From Liolophura sinensis (taxonomy: Eukaryota; Mollusca; Polyplacophora; Chitonida; Chitonidae): a stretch of 64,000 nt of DNA. Positions 12,086-25,200 of the stretch are shown here, piece after piece; position 1 is the stretch's first letter, and each line of letters begins with the position of its first letter. The notes beneath the pieces are model-generated. The model was given only the letters and a program-made list of their open reading frames with translations, was not told the DNA's origin and searched no databases. Location: assembly GCF_032854445.1 (NCBI RefSeq), contig NC_088300.1, forward strand, positions 8,184,001 to 8,248,000. Direction: 5' to 3'. The position numbers and the translations under genes are program-made.

Positions 12086-14932
12086 GCGTAACCTGATACT
12101 GCTGAACCTTATTTCGTACCGAATCAAACACCAAAAATGTGCAGCATTCAAGGGATTTGACGATATACGAAACAAGGTTCAACGATATCGAGTTATACAA
12201 GAAACACCAAGACGGTGTTAAAGCCTATTCTACCCGAGAAATTATAAAAAATATGGGAAAAATGCATATTTCATGCTGCCATTCTGTATTACTTCCTCCA
12301 CAGAGGTCATGTAATTTAGATCAATCAGCGGCAAGCTTAGGCCATGACAGTTGACCTAGATACGTCAAACCTGCGTATGTATGACGTGTCATTGAGTGAC
12401 CTAGAAAAATAAAAAATTTCTGTACATCCATTATGATGTCATACCACTGAGCTCAGATTGGAATGTCTTGAACAAATGTTTCCTTTTCAACGTCGTAGCG
12501 TCTGGGTGTAAAATATGAAAAATGTAAAAACAGAAACGATATCTATAAACTGTGCGAAAGAACTGAAGTAAATTCCAATAGATAGTCCATCTTTATATAA
12601 AGCAGGAAGCAAATCTAGCAAGTAAACAAACTCAAATTCTTTTAATTGTAGACATAAACAGCATAATATGATATTACTTGGAGAGGTAAATGTACCAGTC
12701 GGTGTGTTGCGTGACACACTCAATGTTATTTGAATGGTCATCTCTGTTTAATATGTATATTTGCACAGGGCCCACAACTAGAGCATGTTAGAATGAAAAA
12801 TCACCTTACAAGGTGTTGCGCAAATTAAAAAATGCAAGCAAAACATCAGTATATCGTGGAATCACAGTTAATAAGATAATAAGACCAATTTAAAAGGGTG
12901 GCTAGATTTTTATGAAGCAAAGAAAATGAAGCAAATCACATTTCGTCTGTATTTCATGTGTTATCAGCTGACTGTTGAATGGACCTGTACATTTACATAT
13001 AAGATTTGCACGGTTTTCAGCTGGGTTGATAACAGTTTATCAACAGTTTACATGCCCATGCAGCTGTGTACTTCTTTTATTTACACCGATTATTACGATG
13101 AGTTAACGTTCATGTCATATCCTTACCTGTGATTTACATGTCTGAAAACTACAATGTCAGAGCAAACCATTCGTCAGATTTTTTGTCTTTTTTTTGTCTT
13201 TCCATCAAGAATGCTGGTAATTGAAAGTTCCGCCAAACACTAAGATCAAGAACTAAATTATCCCATAATACTATTTCTAGATTGTAAATGTCAACTTTGA
13301 AGTTAACACCAAAAAAAAAGAATAAAAAAAAAAAAAGAAGAAGAAACAATCACTATTATGTACCAGCCGGTGTATTTCAGACAATATTCTTTGTTTTTTT
13401 TTGTCAAATTTTTACAACCTAGTAAATTTCCTTTAAAACACTGGATACTCGAGTGCCCTTTTCTGACCATATTGTGCGCAATAACGTCAAAAAGGTTTTT
13501 GCCACTTGATGAATGCAGACTGCTAAACTATTACATTAAAATTCACTGACATACTTGTATAGAGCCATAAATGCATTAACTGAATGGACACTATAGCAAA
13601 TTTTCTCTTAATCTTTTATTAAAGAAGGCACAACTATGCAAATGGAGCAGTCTGTCATCATTTATTGCTTTGATGGTTTCTCTGAATCCTTGACATTGTG
13701 ATGAGATTAGGTTCGTGGAACATTCTACGCAGAGTGGTGGACATCACGCAACAGGAGTTGAACATGAACAAATTCAAAAATGTAACATGACTGCTAGCTT
13801 AGTAGCATTTTCACCATAAAGAGAATGCACCAACTACTTCCAGAGCGTTCCACCCAAAACGTTTTTTTGATCTCAACTTATTCACTCTGTAGAGATGAAA
13901 TTGTGCGTGCACACTATTCCAACAGTAAAGCAGATAAAGATGTCTCAAGGATTATCAGGCAGTTGTTCTCTAATGGACGAAAACAAACATGCCTCCAATC
14001 CAGTAAGCTTGGCTTGGTGCAGATGGCAGCATACTTAGACCAGCAATCTTTTCCTCTATCCAGATGGGTTGACCTCACATAAAACCCATGACTGCCAAAA
14101 CCCAAGGTTCTGTAATTAAAGCCACCATCCAATTAAGACATCAAATTAAGGAGCAATATGTTATTTAAACATCCATGGCACTCACTGACAAATAAATAAG
14201 AATGTGAAAGTCCCTCTGAAAGAATCAAGTCTTGAAGTTTCCTTTGGTGTTTGGGGTCAAGGGAAAACCCCTACTGTGTGCCATTTTGAATTTACCATTT
14301 GGATATTTAGACATGAAGTCAAGAGTTAATTGTTAACACAATCACCAAAGAATGCCCTAAAATGTTACAAAACATAAATTTTATGTCTTTACCTTTTCCT
14401 GGCTGCAAAGAAAATTGGTGATGCAGTCCTTCTCGCCCCTGTAGCTTACCCCTCTCCCAGAGAGGGCTAAAATGTCATTTTCATTGACCAATCTTATTAT
14501 TCTGTTTGAGATGAATAGCTTTACTTAAGGAAATATTCCTAAATGTAAACTCTCTGTTCCTGAGTTGATTGAGGGTTTAACTAGTGCTATTGTTGCATGA
14601 CTGTTGGCAATACACTAGTTTGCACACTGATCAACAAGTAGGTTTATTAATTATTAGGTAGGTTTATTTATTAAGGGCGCATAACTCATACAAAGTTACT
14701 CATCTTAGAGGGCTATTATTTCAAAACATGAACTAAAGACATGTACCAACTTATAAATACATGTAGCAAGCAGATTTGGCCACACTGAGTGGTACCAATA
14801 TCTGAAATTTTGGGCCTTGTTCCATGAACTAATATTCCCTTCCATAGATGTTTTGTCTTTGACAGTAAATATGCTGGTAAACTTGAGCTATAACAGTTTT
14901 GGTGAGAGGACAGTGATACTTACACCACACTG

Positions 14933-15030
14933 GCACTCAAGAATATTTCACTTATACAATGGCGGCCAGCATTAAGTTGGGCGGAGATCATGCAAAACCT
15001 GGGGGAAGCTCACTGGTAGCCCTTCATACA
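14933..15030 (-). mobile_element. tRNA-derived SINE fragment
   Basis: Shows ACTCAAGAATATTTCACTTA, CAATGGCGGCCAGCATTA and CCTGGGGGAAGC, the central body of the SINE seen whole at 58664-58912. It is truncated at both ends. Confidence 0.65.
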
Positions 15031-15966
15031 AATAAGAGGAGAGCATAATAATTAATGACCTTCATTTGGATTGGTTCTTTGAAATGCTTAGAGCATCAAA
15101 TATTAGGTACACATAGTTGGCCTATTGGACACTAGAGTACACAGTTTATTTCACCCAAAGTTTACAATGTAATAATGAACAGAAGCACACGAAGGCCTGA
15201 AGATGATATGCTTGATGCCAACACAGTTTTTCTAATAAGAAATGAATCAAACTTCACAAAAAACTCTAAAGTGGGCCTATATTAAAAAGCAAATGAATCA
15301 GTCAGTCAAGCAAATTACACTACTTGAAAAATGCTTAGCTTCAGGTGAAATAAAGTATTTTAAATCTACATGACACATAAGAGGCAATGCTGGCAAAAAA
15401 AATTTTATTCTGGTTTTGAACAAAATAAAGCATACAGGAATCATTCTCGCAGCAACACACAAGTTAAATATAGTACCTTATATTTTTTGTATTTTTGAGC
15501 GATTTGCATATTCCTTCCAGTAGTAACTAGTATCTGTGAATATTACGGTACTCTACATGTACCTGGCATCTGTTATACATGTACATAACACTGAACTACA
15601 GCCAGATAGTTGCAGTACAGTGACAAGTCAATGGCTTCCCACACTAAGTATGCTGAATGGATTTTGTCAGTCAAATCAGGTGCTAATATGTTACAAAAAA
15701 GTATATTGGTACCAGGCCAAACATATTAGTTCTTCAAGTTACCTGTGGTTACCAAGAATACATAAATCGTTACCCTCATAAACTAAGTCTGAAAGACATT
15801 GAGTACATAATAACTGTCATCTACATATACAAAAACAATGTATACACTATAAAAATAAACGTAAAACTATGAAAATATATCCTGTATATAAAATCACCTA
15901 CAACAAGCACTTTGAGAGAAAACCTATTCCCATACCTTAGATATGATGACATTGTAACATCTTCAC

Positions 15967-16005
15967 ATGTATGTATGTATGTATGTATGTATGTATGTAT
16001 GTATG
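15967..16005. repeat. Tetranucleotide microsatellite (ATGT)n
   Basis: Uninterrupted TATG/ATGT repeats of about 39 bp, about 200 bp beyond the stop codon of the PLAT gene. Confidence 0.95.
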
Positions 16006-16203
16006 AACATATTGTTGGGGTTTAACGCCCCTCACATGTATGCAACAAAGTCAAAACACTAACATGGATGTCATCAACTGACTTTCTCACCTCTGGCCCG
16101 AATTATCACAGGAATTTTTTTTACGGTTTCCATATGCCATATGTAAGTCATGGAGGCAAACTGATTAATATGAGAAAGGTAAATCAGAAGTACCTATTAT
16201 GGT

Positions 16204-19200
16204 TTAGTCTTTGTAGTGAACCTTTTTGTCTTGGCACATCAGTTCTCTTACAATCTGTTTGTCTCCTTCATCAGATGACAACCACTGGTGACACAAAAAC
16301 ACATAATCTTCAAAAACGGGAATGCGATCTTCCTGCTTAACTCGAGAGGCTCTTCGACCATAACCTGACTGCTCTTCCTCTTCCTCTGATTGATCAGGGT
16401 GATTGGAGCGACTTCTTCTTGTTGCAGTTGACTGTCTTTGTTTACCCGAGGATCGTCTCCTATCTGTCATGTCTGGTGACACTTCTACACTTCTGTCTGG
16501 AGTATATGATCTCTGCCTACCCTTGTACCTGTCGTCCTCATCTGACCAATCACTGAGGTCGTCCTCTAAGCCCCGTCTCTCCTGAGGAACCACCCACTTT
16601 TCTCGCCGGATCAGGTCAGCCTCTGCTTTCAGTTCACATAGAATCTGTCTCTCCAGAATTCCTAATGAATCAGAATCCTCCAGTTCTTTAAGCTCCTTGC
16701 TGCTGTCTATCTGTGTCTTTCTCACTGATGTTACATGACCTCTAGAGGTGTTCACAGCTCTGCTCTTCCGTCTGCCTTCTTTCTTGGGAGGCACAAACCT
16801 ACGGATACACACCTGTTCAAGAATATAGGTAAATAGGTGAAAATATATTTATTCACACTGATTTATTATTTCTAATCATGACATTTTCTGCATTATATGA
16901 TTCATATAGCCATAGTCAGACTTTTTGTGACAGAAATCAGTCAGAACCAAAAAGAAACCTCACAAAATCCTGAATAAATTTAGTAAACACAGCATGAAAA
17001 TTGGTCGAAATATTCAGGAAAAAGCTGAGTGTCTCAAAAATATACTGATTGCTAATGCATGCTGCATCAATAAGGCACACCAGACACAGTACACATATAT
17101 ACAGCTTCAGTGAGCAAGTGCTACATCTAGGAACAATTTAATAGGGTCACCATTACAATAACACTCACCTTGTCCAGAAACCATCCAGCGCCCACGCCAG
17201 AGTTGTCATGACCAATCAAAATCTTCTCCAAACTCCCAACATTATCAGCTTCAATCTGAAACATAAGCAGAGAAATCAGGTCAACTACATGGTCTCCCTC
17301 GGCCTTATGTAATAATATGATTTCAATAATATGAGAATCCACCCAACACGCACGCAAGTCTACAGTCTGATGTATGACCTGGCAGATAGGTCTCCCAGCA
17401 GTGTAGGATGCAGTCTGCTATGTAACCTGGCAGATAAGTCTCTCAGCAGTGAAGACTACGGTCTGGTATGTAACCTGGCAGGTAAATCTCTCAGCAGTGA
17501 AGACTACAGTCTGGTATGTAACCTGGCAGGTAAGTCTCTCAGCAGTGAAGGATGCAGTCTGGTATGTAACCTGGCAGGTAAGTCCCTCAGCAGTGAGGAT
17601 TACAGTCTGGTATGTAACCTGGCAGATAAGTCTCTCAGCAGTGAAGGATGCAGTCTGGTATGTAACCTGGCAGATAATTTTCTCAGCAGAGAAGACTACA
17701 GTCTGGTATGTAACCTGGCAGGTAAATCTCTCAGCAGTGAAGACTACAGTCTGGTATGTAACCTGGCAGATAAGTCTCTCAGCAGTGAAGGATGCAGTCT
17801 GGTATGTAACCTGGCAGATAAATCTCTCAGCAGTGAAGGATGCAGTCTGGTATGTAACCTGGCAGGTAAATCTCTCAGCAGTGAAGGATGCAGTCTGCTA
17901 TGTAACCTGGCAGATAAGTCTCTCAGCAGTGAAGGGTGCAGTGTGGTATGTAACCTGGCAGATACGTTTCTCAGCAGTGAAGACTGCAGTCTGATGTGTA
18001 ACCTGGGAGAATACCTACCGTAAAAACATCCAGCATATTTCTTTCGAAGTTGTTCTTGGCATCATCAAGTGATATTTCACTGGTGACTCCCTCTGGACCA
18101 ATCATCTGGATAAAAACATTAGCATCCGTCCCACCATATTTAACATCCCCTGTTTTCACCTTTATTTCATACTTTATTATATTACCTGAAATAAATAAAT
18201 GAATGATTGTGGCAATATTATAAATTATACAACATACATTTGTGTACATGCATTCAACAAGTTACGATGAAAGATCTTCCAAATGATTTGGATTTAGTTC
18301 GCCAATTCAAATCTTCATGAAAAAACGTACACAACAGTTACATGTGCCTTTTCAGACAAGGTTACTTATACTTAAGTTGATTAAATAAGTAAAATAACTC
18401 TATAAGACATACACAGGTAAAGTATAAAAAACAAAAAAGATTAAAAAAATATATTCGCATGTTGCTGATGAGATTAAAACTGACAGATCTCACAATTAAC
18501 TCTTGATCTTGCTTTTAAATTCCATTAGATCCAGAGAGCTCTACTGCCGTAAATTCCATTAGATCCAGAGAGCTCTACTGCCATAAATGTTAATCATGAA
18601 GTCCAGAAAATCTCACAGACAAATTAACTGAAAAGTAACTGAAAAGAGTCAAATTGTTCCATTCTTTTTTCACATAGATCTGTTTATCAGCATAATTCAT
18701 GATGGATTTGCACGGTTTGTCAAATATCGAGAGGCTCAGATACCTTACCATTGTGGCCATTGTGGTTACGAGGCTTGTTCCTGACGGGTAACTCCTTCCA
18801 CAGTCTTCCCCCTCCCTCGTCACGCGACAGCCATGAGTTACAATAACAGTAACACTTGAGGGACGGGCAGGACAGTTTGTAGATCACCACCTGGGCAACA
18901 ATTCAGACAGGTGCACATAAATGTCACAACCCTAAAAGGTTAAGTTATCTCTATTCCAAAGAGTGTCCTAAAAGTACCAGAACATGTCCACAGTTAACTG
19001 GATAGTTCTACTGATTCACCAGAACATGTCCATGGTTAACTGAAGAGTGCCACTGATTCACCAGAACATGTCCACAGTTAACTGGATAGTTCTACTGATT
19101 CACCAGAACATGTCCATGGTTAACTGAAGAGTGCCACTGATTCACCGGAACATGTACATGGTTTACTGGAGAGTGCCACTGATTCACCAGGGCATGCCCA

Positions 19201-22200
19201 CGGTTAACTGGAGAGTTAAACTGATTCACAAGGCCATGTCTGTGGTTTAACAGAGAATGTCAGTCTCCTTCAAGGCCACGTCCATGGTTCACTGGAGAGT
19301 GCCACTGATTCACCAGAACATGTCCACAGTTAACTGGATAGTTCTACTGATTCACCAGAACATGTCCATGGTTAACTGAAGAGTGCCAATGATTCACCGG
19401 AACATGTACATGGTTTACAGGAGAGTGCCACTGATTCACCAGGACATGTCCATGGTTTACTGGAGAGTGCCACGGATTCACCAGGACATGTCCATGGTTT
19501 ACTGGATAGTGCCACTGACTCACAAGAACGTCCATGGTTTACCAGTGCCACTGATTCACAACACCATGTCATATGATTTAATGGAGAGTTCCACTAATTC
19601 AACAGCCATTTCATGGTTTACCAGCGTATGAAGTGATTCACCAGACAAATCCATGGTCTACCACAGAGTGCCACTGATTCACCAGACAAATCCATGGTCT
19701 ACCACAGAGTGCCACTGATTCACCAGACAAATCCATGGTCTACCACAGAGTGCCACTGATTCACCAGACAAATCCATGGTCTACCACAGAGTGCCACTGA
19801 TTCACCAGACAAATCCATGGTCTACCACAGAGTGCCACTGATTCACCAGACAAATCCATGGTCTACCACAGAGTGCCACTGATTCACCAAACAAATCCAT
19901 GGTCTACCACAGAGTGCCACTGATTCACCAGACAAATCCATGGTCTACCACAGAGTGCCACTGATTCACCAGACATGTCAACGGTTTACCAGTGTGCCAC
20001 TGATTCACCAGCCATGTCAACGGTTTACCAGCGTGCCACTGATTCACCAGCCATGTCAATGGTTTACCAGTGTGCCACTGATTCACCAGCCATGTCAACG
20101 GTTTACCAGAGTGCCACTGATTCACCAGCCATGTCAATGGTTTACCAGTGTGCCACTGATTCACCAGCCATGTCAATGGTTTACCAGTGTGCCACTGATT
20201 CACCAGCCATGTCAATGGTTTACCAGTGTGCCACTGATTCACCAGCCATGTCAACGGTTTACCAGAGTGCCACTGATTCACCAGCCATGTCAATGGTTTA
20301 CCAGTGTGCCACTGATTCACGAGACATGTCAATGGTTTACTAGTGTGCCACTGATTCACCAGCCATGTCAATGGTTTACCAGTGTGCCACTGATTCACCA
20401 GCCATGTCAATGGTTTACCAGTGTGCCACTGATTCACCAGCAATGTCAATGGCTTACCAGTGTGCCACTGATTCACGAGACATGTCCATAGTTTACCAAA
20501 CAGTGTAAGACCATACAACTGGTTTATCAGAGCCAATGATTCACCACACCATGTCCATGGTTTTACCAGCGGTAAGCAGGTAAACAAGGTTTGATGACCG
20601 GGTGCCAAAAAATATAAAAACTTCACTTTATCAATAAAGGAAAAGGAAATAACGCTGTTCCAACTTCCAGAAAATTCATGCCACATGTCCCTAAACACGT
20701 AACACAAGTGGTTGTTTTCTTGAGGGGCATAGACAACAGTGACTCTTCTTTCCAACAGCAAGCAGTAAGACTCAATATAACTTTTGTTCAAGAACAGAAA
20801 CTCCTGCATATGCCTGGCAAACGTTACAACATGAAGGTATAATGAATTAAAGAACAGAGTGGTAGAGATGAACAGAAAAACTTATCTGTCAGGGCTTACT
20901 GCCTCAGACACATCAATTTCTACGAAAAAAAAGTTAAAAGGAAAAATCACAAAATAATGGACATTATAAACAATTAGTCACCACATGCTTGTAAAAGTCT
21001 ACAACAAAAGTATACAAATCTCACCTTAGAATGCTATTCCACAAGAAAATGTGAATAGAGAAATGAAAAGCCATGTAAAAAAGTACATCTCTGCCATGTT
21101 ATTTGGTTAGCAAACAATGAACTTCTAAACGGAAGTCCATCTGATTTGTGATTTCTTGAAAAATCAATGTAATAATTATCTGTAAATATTTTTATACATT
21201 AGACACAATACTGACTTATATTTCATCTTTAATAAATGACCCTAAATCACAAAGCTTTAAATTACTCTTGACATGGATTTTTATAAATAATTTACAATAA
21301 AAAGAAAATGGTATTTCAATTGCATTTCTTATTTGCTCTGATGTCTGCATATTTCACTGGTACTGAATAAAACTTCACAGAAAATTCTTCTATTTGTTTT
21401 CACCCACTGAAAAAAAATCCTGCCACTGAATCCAGAGGATCTGTTTCATCAACTTTAAATTGAATGTGGTCATAAGGCACAGATAAAGCCATCTGAAACA
21501 TACTCTTCTAAATTTTCCAAACATCTTTTAAAATTTTTAAAGAACCTGGGTGTTAAAATCACATAAAAGAGAACTTAAGGTGGTGTGTTCACACTTGATA
21601 AAGGCTTCATTTGGACAGGTAACTGGTGCATTCGTCCACTCAAACTGCTTGTAGGAGCCTTGATGACAATACGTAGATGGCACTACTATTGTGTGGCTGT
21701 TTGCACTTGTCTTCACCAATATAATGCATAAATGGGGGAAGGTTTGTTAGCTTCTTGCGAAAGACTGATGGTTTAACTGGGCATTTCAGTTTCTTCCAAT
21801 TATAAAGCTGCCATCATCTAAGTAAAAAATTTTTATCACCTGACCAAATAAATGAATGAATACCGGATTGAGAATGTTTAACAGTAATGAGATACACACA
21901 TTCAGTGTAGAAGAGTATACTCACATGATCAAGAAACCATCCTGGCGCTAAACCTTTTCCATCATGCTCCATTCTGAGGACAAAAATTGACTCAATAATT
22001 CAAATTTTTCACAGTCAATTTGATAAAACACATTATGGATTACTTCTACAGCATGTTTAGACAATAATTAAAGTGTTAGTCTCGCTACAGGTGAAACTAC
22101 AATCACATTTTTCAACACATACAAAATAAGCTGAACTTAAGGTAAAAAACCCATCAACTCCCATGACTTGAGTTTTAACAACATTTAATGGCTAGAAGTG

Positions 22201-25200
22201 AAATGTCATCAAAAAGAATAAAATTCTTGTTGTAACGTAAGTTACAGGCAGATAAATATCAACACTGAATGAAGCTGCAGTGTATTTTTGTGACGTCAAA
22301 TCGTGAAGACATCATGACAGAAGTGAAAATACTGGTTTGTGAACAGACTCTTAAGATCTACCAAAATCATGGCCATGTTAATACAGAGACAAACCAGATA
22401 CTGGCTTCACAGACAGCCTGAAATCTGTGTTTACTTATTTATTTGATTGGTGTTTTACGCCGTACTCAAGAATATTTCACTTATATGACGGCGGCCAGCA
22501 TTATGGTGGGTGGAAACCGGGCACAGCCCGGGGGAAACCCATGACCATCCGCAGGTTGCTGGAAGACCTTCCCACGTACGGCCGGAGAGGAAGCCAGCAT
22601 GAGCTGGACCTGAAATCTGTGGCTATCATCAGCAGCCGTATTTGGTGACCAACAAAACTTCACCTGATTTTCTTCAGTCTTCCCAGTTCTGCCAGTCTGA
22701 CCTGAAAGCTGTTCACACAGCCTTTCTCAAAGCACTTTTGGGTGGGGTCTTTGAGCAGGATTTTGGGCGAGTCTCTTTCTTCCCCATACAGGGTAATGAA
22801 CACATTTGCATCTGTGCCAGCAAAGGCTTTCTTGCCAGTATGAACGATGATTTTGTAATCTAAACAGACAACAAAGACAAAGGGATAATTGAACTGAAGC
22901 TTTGCTGAGCAAAAGTTAATAAAGCACTTGATAAATGTACATTCTTTTGTTTATTCGGCCAATAGACACAGGACGAGTTGTACCAATCTATACAAACTGT
23001 TATTGATATGAACTTTCGAGAGCAATGGCTCCTACCATCATATATTGTACACACTATAGCTCTCATGGGCAGACCTTCATATATACACACAAGTGAATTC
23101 TGTTCAAAACTATGTACAATAACATATATTTATTTACTTATTTATTTGATTGGTATTTTATGCCGTACTCAAGAATATTTCACTCATACAATGGCGGCCA
23201 GCATTATGGTGGGTGGAAACCGGGCACAGCCCGGGGGAAACCCACGACCATCCCCACGTTGCTGAAGACCTTCCCACGTACGGCCAGAGAGAAAGCCAGC
23301 ATGAGTACAATAACATAAAAGAAACATGGACAATTTACAATAGCTAATAGGTGTGTAATGCTGAATATGTATCTGCCATTCTGTTGAAGAGAAGCCAAAC
23401 TAGTTTAGCTACAACTAAATTGTGGACAGCAATGGTGACCAGTTGAACAGTTTTAAGGGTACAGAGCTGCCTTGTACGTTAAGAGAGGGAGAGAGTCGGC
23501 TTATAGGCAGTTATTCTTTGTATAAAGCCAAAAGAGAACAATTAGTAGAAAAGTCTATTATTTCATTCAACAAAAGGTTGGGACTGTGGTTTTTACTGTA
23601 ACAATGTTCAGTAATTGCAGATTGATTACTGTTCTTTTTTAGAATATGGTGTTCAGCAATCTCATGCTTGTGTGGCGTTTTGTGAGGCGGATATAAGAGG
23701 CCGTGCACTGTCCACAATTAACGTTATAGACCATATTGCTTTGAAGAGCCTCATCCTCTTTGTCATTAAATTTAAAATACAAGCCAATGGTACATGTTGT
23801 ATGTAAACATTCTTTTGTTTCTTTTGGCTAGCTTTTTGTATTCAGGCTTTATGTCACTTCTAGCATTTTGTGCATTCATGCTAGTAATGTCTTGGGAGAG
23901 TCCAATGCATTTTTACTAAGCATGATGCTAAACACACCATACATTGTACATGAGAGTCCATCTACTCTAAATACACTGATGTTGACTTGTTAGCTGAAGC
24001 TGACATGTTTCATAACTCTTTTAACATGCCCAATGTCATACATCCAACCCCTACATACTCATTTTACCACATACTTAAAGCTGCTGCAAATTAGATTTCT
24101 AATCTTTATCAGATGTTAGTCACTTCAAACCATATTTAATTATTTAAACCACATTAATTCATTCCACAACCTTGTATCCTTCTACTGAACATGATCTTTC
24201 ATAAATTTCTTTTAAATCTCCTCAATTAAATTGTTAGAGGGTACTAAGGATATTCTTTTTATATGAAGAAAAAATAAAAACCTAAATTTGGAAGCAAGGA
24301 GACACATGAACGCAAAATTTCACCTTAATCCAGGTAGTAGTGAAGTCTATACAGTACTTTTTGAGATACCACCCACCCATGACATTTACTTTAAGGTGAA
24401 AGACAACACCTGACTAATATTTATGTCCAATGAAAGACTACCATTCAAAGTATCTTTAACTGGCATTTTTATTCTTTTCAACCCAGTAAAAGTTTAATGA
24501 AACTTCATCTTGACACAGTTCTGCGCAACTCTATTATCGACAGCAAATTGACGTAACGTTTACTCTAGCTCTCTAAGGTCAAAGGTATTTCCCGTATAAT
24601 AGTCTAAGCAATAGTCTAGGGCAGATTAAAACTGCCAATTTCGGTGATGAAGGACCAAGTGATAAATACCTTTCTTGGAAATTGGACTTACTGGAAGGAT
24701 ATTTCCTAAACTGCTTGAACTGTTCATACAGTAAGCCTACTATATCATTTATACAGTTTACGAGTAGCCTTCAGATGCACGGCCTCGGTATTCCTGGTTC
24801 AGGTCATAGCCTCCAGAGGGATTGTGCTAGTACCAGTAATTCTGACCCATATTAAATGTTTACAAAATTACAATAGGATTCTTGTACATTTGGATTTATG
24901 CTCAATTCTGACACAAATGGAAATAAATCTAAGCACCACTGAGGCTGATCTAGACATTCGACAGTCGCTAGAATTTATGCATCAGATTTGTTGTGGTTTC
25001 TTCTAAGATGAGAGCAGTGCTGAGCTACATGTAGTTATCGCAGACATCAGAGAAAGCACCTTGGCTCAAATACGGCGTTTCAATAATATTACTGTATTTT
25101 ATAAAAGAAAACAGAAAAAAAAACATCCCTTGTATGCGAAAAAGACAGAGGGCAAAATTTAAATTCTTCAGTTCTAATAAATTCAGGTAAAAGAAATTGT

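Larger units (their letters stand above)
12086..16203. other. Intergenic DNA and probable 3' UTR of the PLAT gene
   Basis: Mostly AT-rich sequence without a recognisable gene. The right-hand end should hold the 3' UTR of the minus-strand PLAT gene. A TTTATT (AATAAA on the minus strand) at about 15402 is a possible poly(A) signal. Short homopolymers and a SINE fragment (14933-15030) are present. Confidence 0.5.

Noticed and set aside
13820-14132. Small gene from an 85-residue plus frame overlapping a 72-residue minus frame
   Set aside because: No family resemblance, no splice or poly(A) context; ordinary chance frames in intergenic DNA.
17331-18023. 230-residue repeat protein (CNLADKSLSSEG)
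   Set aside because: Open frame of the 48-bp intronic minisatellite on the strand opposite the gene.
19925-20809. 294-residue minus-strand open frame with repeated LVNQWHTGKPLTW
   Set aside because: It is the translation of the 39-bp minisatellite in an intron; equally open frames exist on the other strand, and there is no start or splice context.
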